NCBI GenBank assembly: GCA_950106755.1
Contig: OX467083.1
Span: 47,568,555 to 47,632,554, forward strand
DNA from: Climacium dendroides
Lineage: Eukaryota > Streptophyta > Bryopsida > Hypnales > Climaciaceae
Direction: 5' to 3'
Length of the DNA stretch: 64,000 nt
The position numbers and the translations under genes are program-made. Shown one piece after another: positions 63,596 through 64,000 of this stretch. Every line of letters starts with the position of its first letter. Position 1 is the stretch's first letter. The notes below the pieces were generated by a model, which searched no databases, had not been told where the DNA came from, and saw nothing but the letters and a program-made list of their open reading frames with translations.

Positions 63596-64000
63596 TTTAT
63601 ACCATGATGTTCTACACTACAAGATACACCTACACTAAAAAAATTCAAAATTTTTAGTATTTGATATGAATTTTCTCACTTTTCCTTAACCTCTAAAGTT
63701 CCATTGTCCCTATGAGGGACAAAATGGATTTTAGGCAAGTTCCTATAATCTCAATTTTTACTGAAACTTTTTGAAACTTTCTAATAGAAAAATTACCAAA
63801 TCCTCCAAAGTTAGTACTAATTAAAACATTATGGAATATTAGCTTTTTAGGAATATAATTTTTATTTCAATTTTTGGAAGCAAAAATTATACCACAATAG
63901 CCTCAAAATGGGGGAAAGTGGACGTCAAAAAAAATTCACAAAAAATTGAAACAAAAAAAAGCTTAGTGATGTGAAAATTATGGATCTTCTTGTTTAGCAA
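63596..64000. other. AT-rich flank related to 49960-50240
   Basis: No gene. Blocks TATAATCTCAA, AGGAATATAATTTTT and CTTCTTGTTT occur in the same order near 50020-50230, pointing to a shared repeat. Confidence 0.4.

Noticed and set aside
1..64000. tRNA, rRNA or LTR-retrotransposon genes
   Set aside because: I found no cloverleaf-like sequence, rRNA core motifs, or reverse transcriptase, integrase or gag-like frames by reading.

Overview
The window is nuclear DNA of a streptophyte plant. The evidence is GT-AG introns of about 100-1,100 bp, a plant-type eIF4G N-terminus, a PUB62/63-type U-box gene found in green plants, and CACTA and Helitron transposons with plant-type ends. I cannot name the species. 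The sharp contrast between GC-rich genes and very AT-rich intergenic DNA, and the unusual eIF4G architecture, make a non-flowering lineage my guess, but that is inference.

Layout. Positions 1-23226 form a giant inverted repeat. The left arm (1-10961) and right arm (12266-23226) mirror each other around a 1,304-bp unique spacer (10962-12265). Position x pairs with 23227-x, with no offset over at least 10.96 kb, and the left arm runs off the window edge. Each arm carries a head-to-head copy of an eIF4G gene. The left copy (minus strand) is cut by the window edge inside exon 10. The right copy (plus strand, 13985-27068) is complete in my model: 18 exons, 7,557 coding bases and 2,518 residues, with every splice phase consistent. 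It has an eIF4E-binding motif, a MIF4G domain and an MA3 domain, followed by six exons that encode a W2 domain. Animal eIF4G and DAP5 have a W2 domain; the well-studied flowering-plant eIF4G and eIFiso4G do not. The spacer holds a Helitron-like element inserted into one unit of a diverged tandem duplication, so the other unit shows the empty site.

From 27.1 to 38 kb the sequence runs from the eIF4G 3' flank through minisatellites into AT-rich repeat DNA with a decayed CACTA element (32009-34098). A second complete gene lies on the minus strand at 42208-38108. It has eight exons and 537 residues and encodes a PUB62/63-like U-box protein, probably an E3 ubiquitin ligase. Upstream of it are two related MITE-like elements.

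From 44 kb to the end I find no host gene. The stretch holds Helitron-like copies (48190-49058, 51382-52248, and an extra 3' end to 52640), a young CACTA element (53531-55617) with a 38-bp palindromic repeat array, another CACTA element (60692-63595), a small dispersed repeat family, and a 1.8-kb stretch with a quasi-periodic CCAARTTGG-like motif.

The two genes are not an operon and have no obvious functional link beyond proximity: one acts in translation initiation, the other in ubiquitin ligation.
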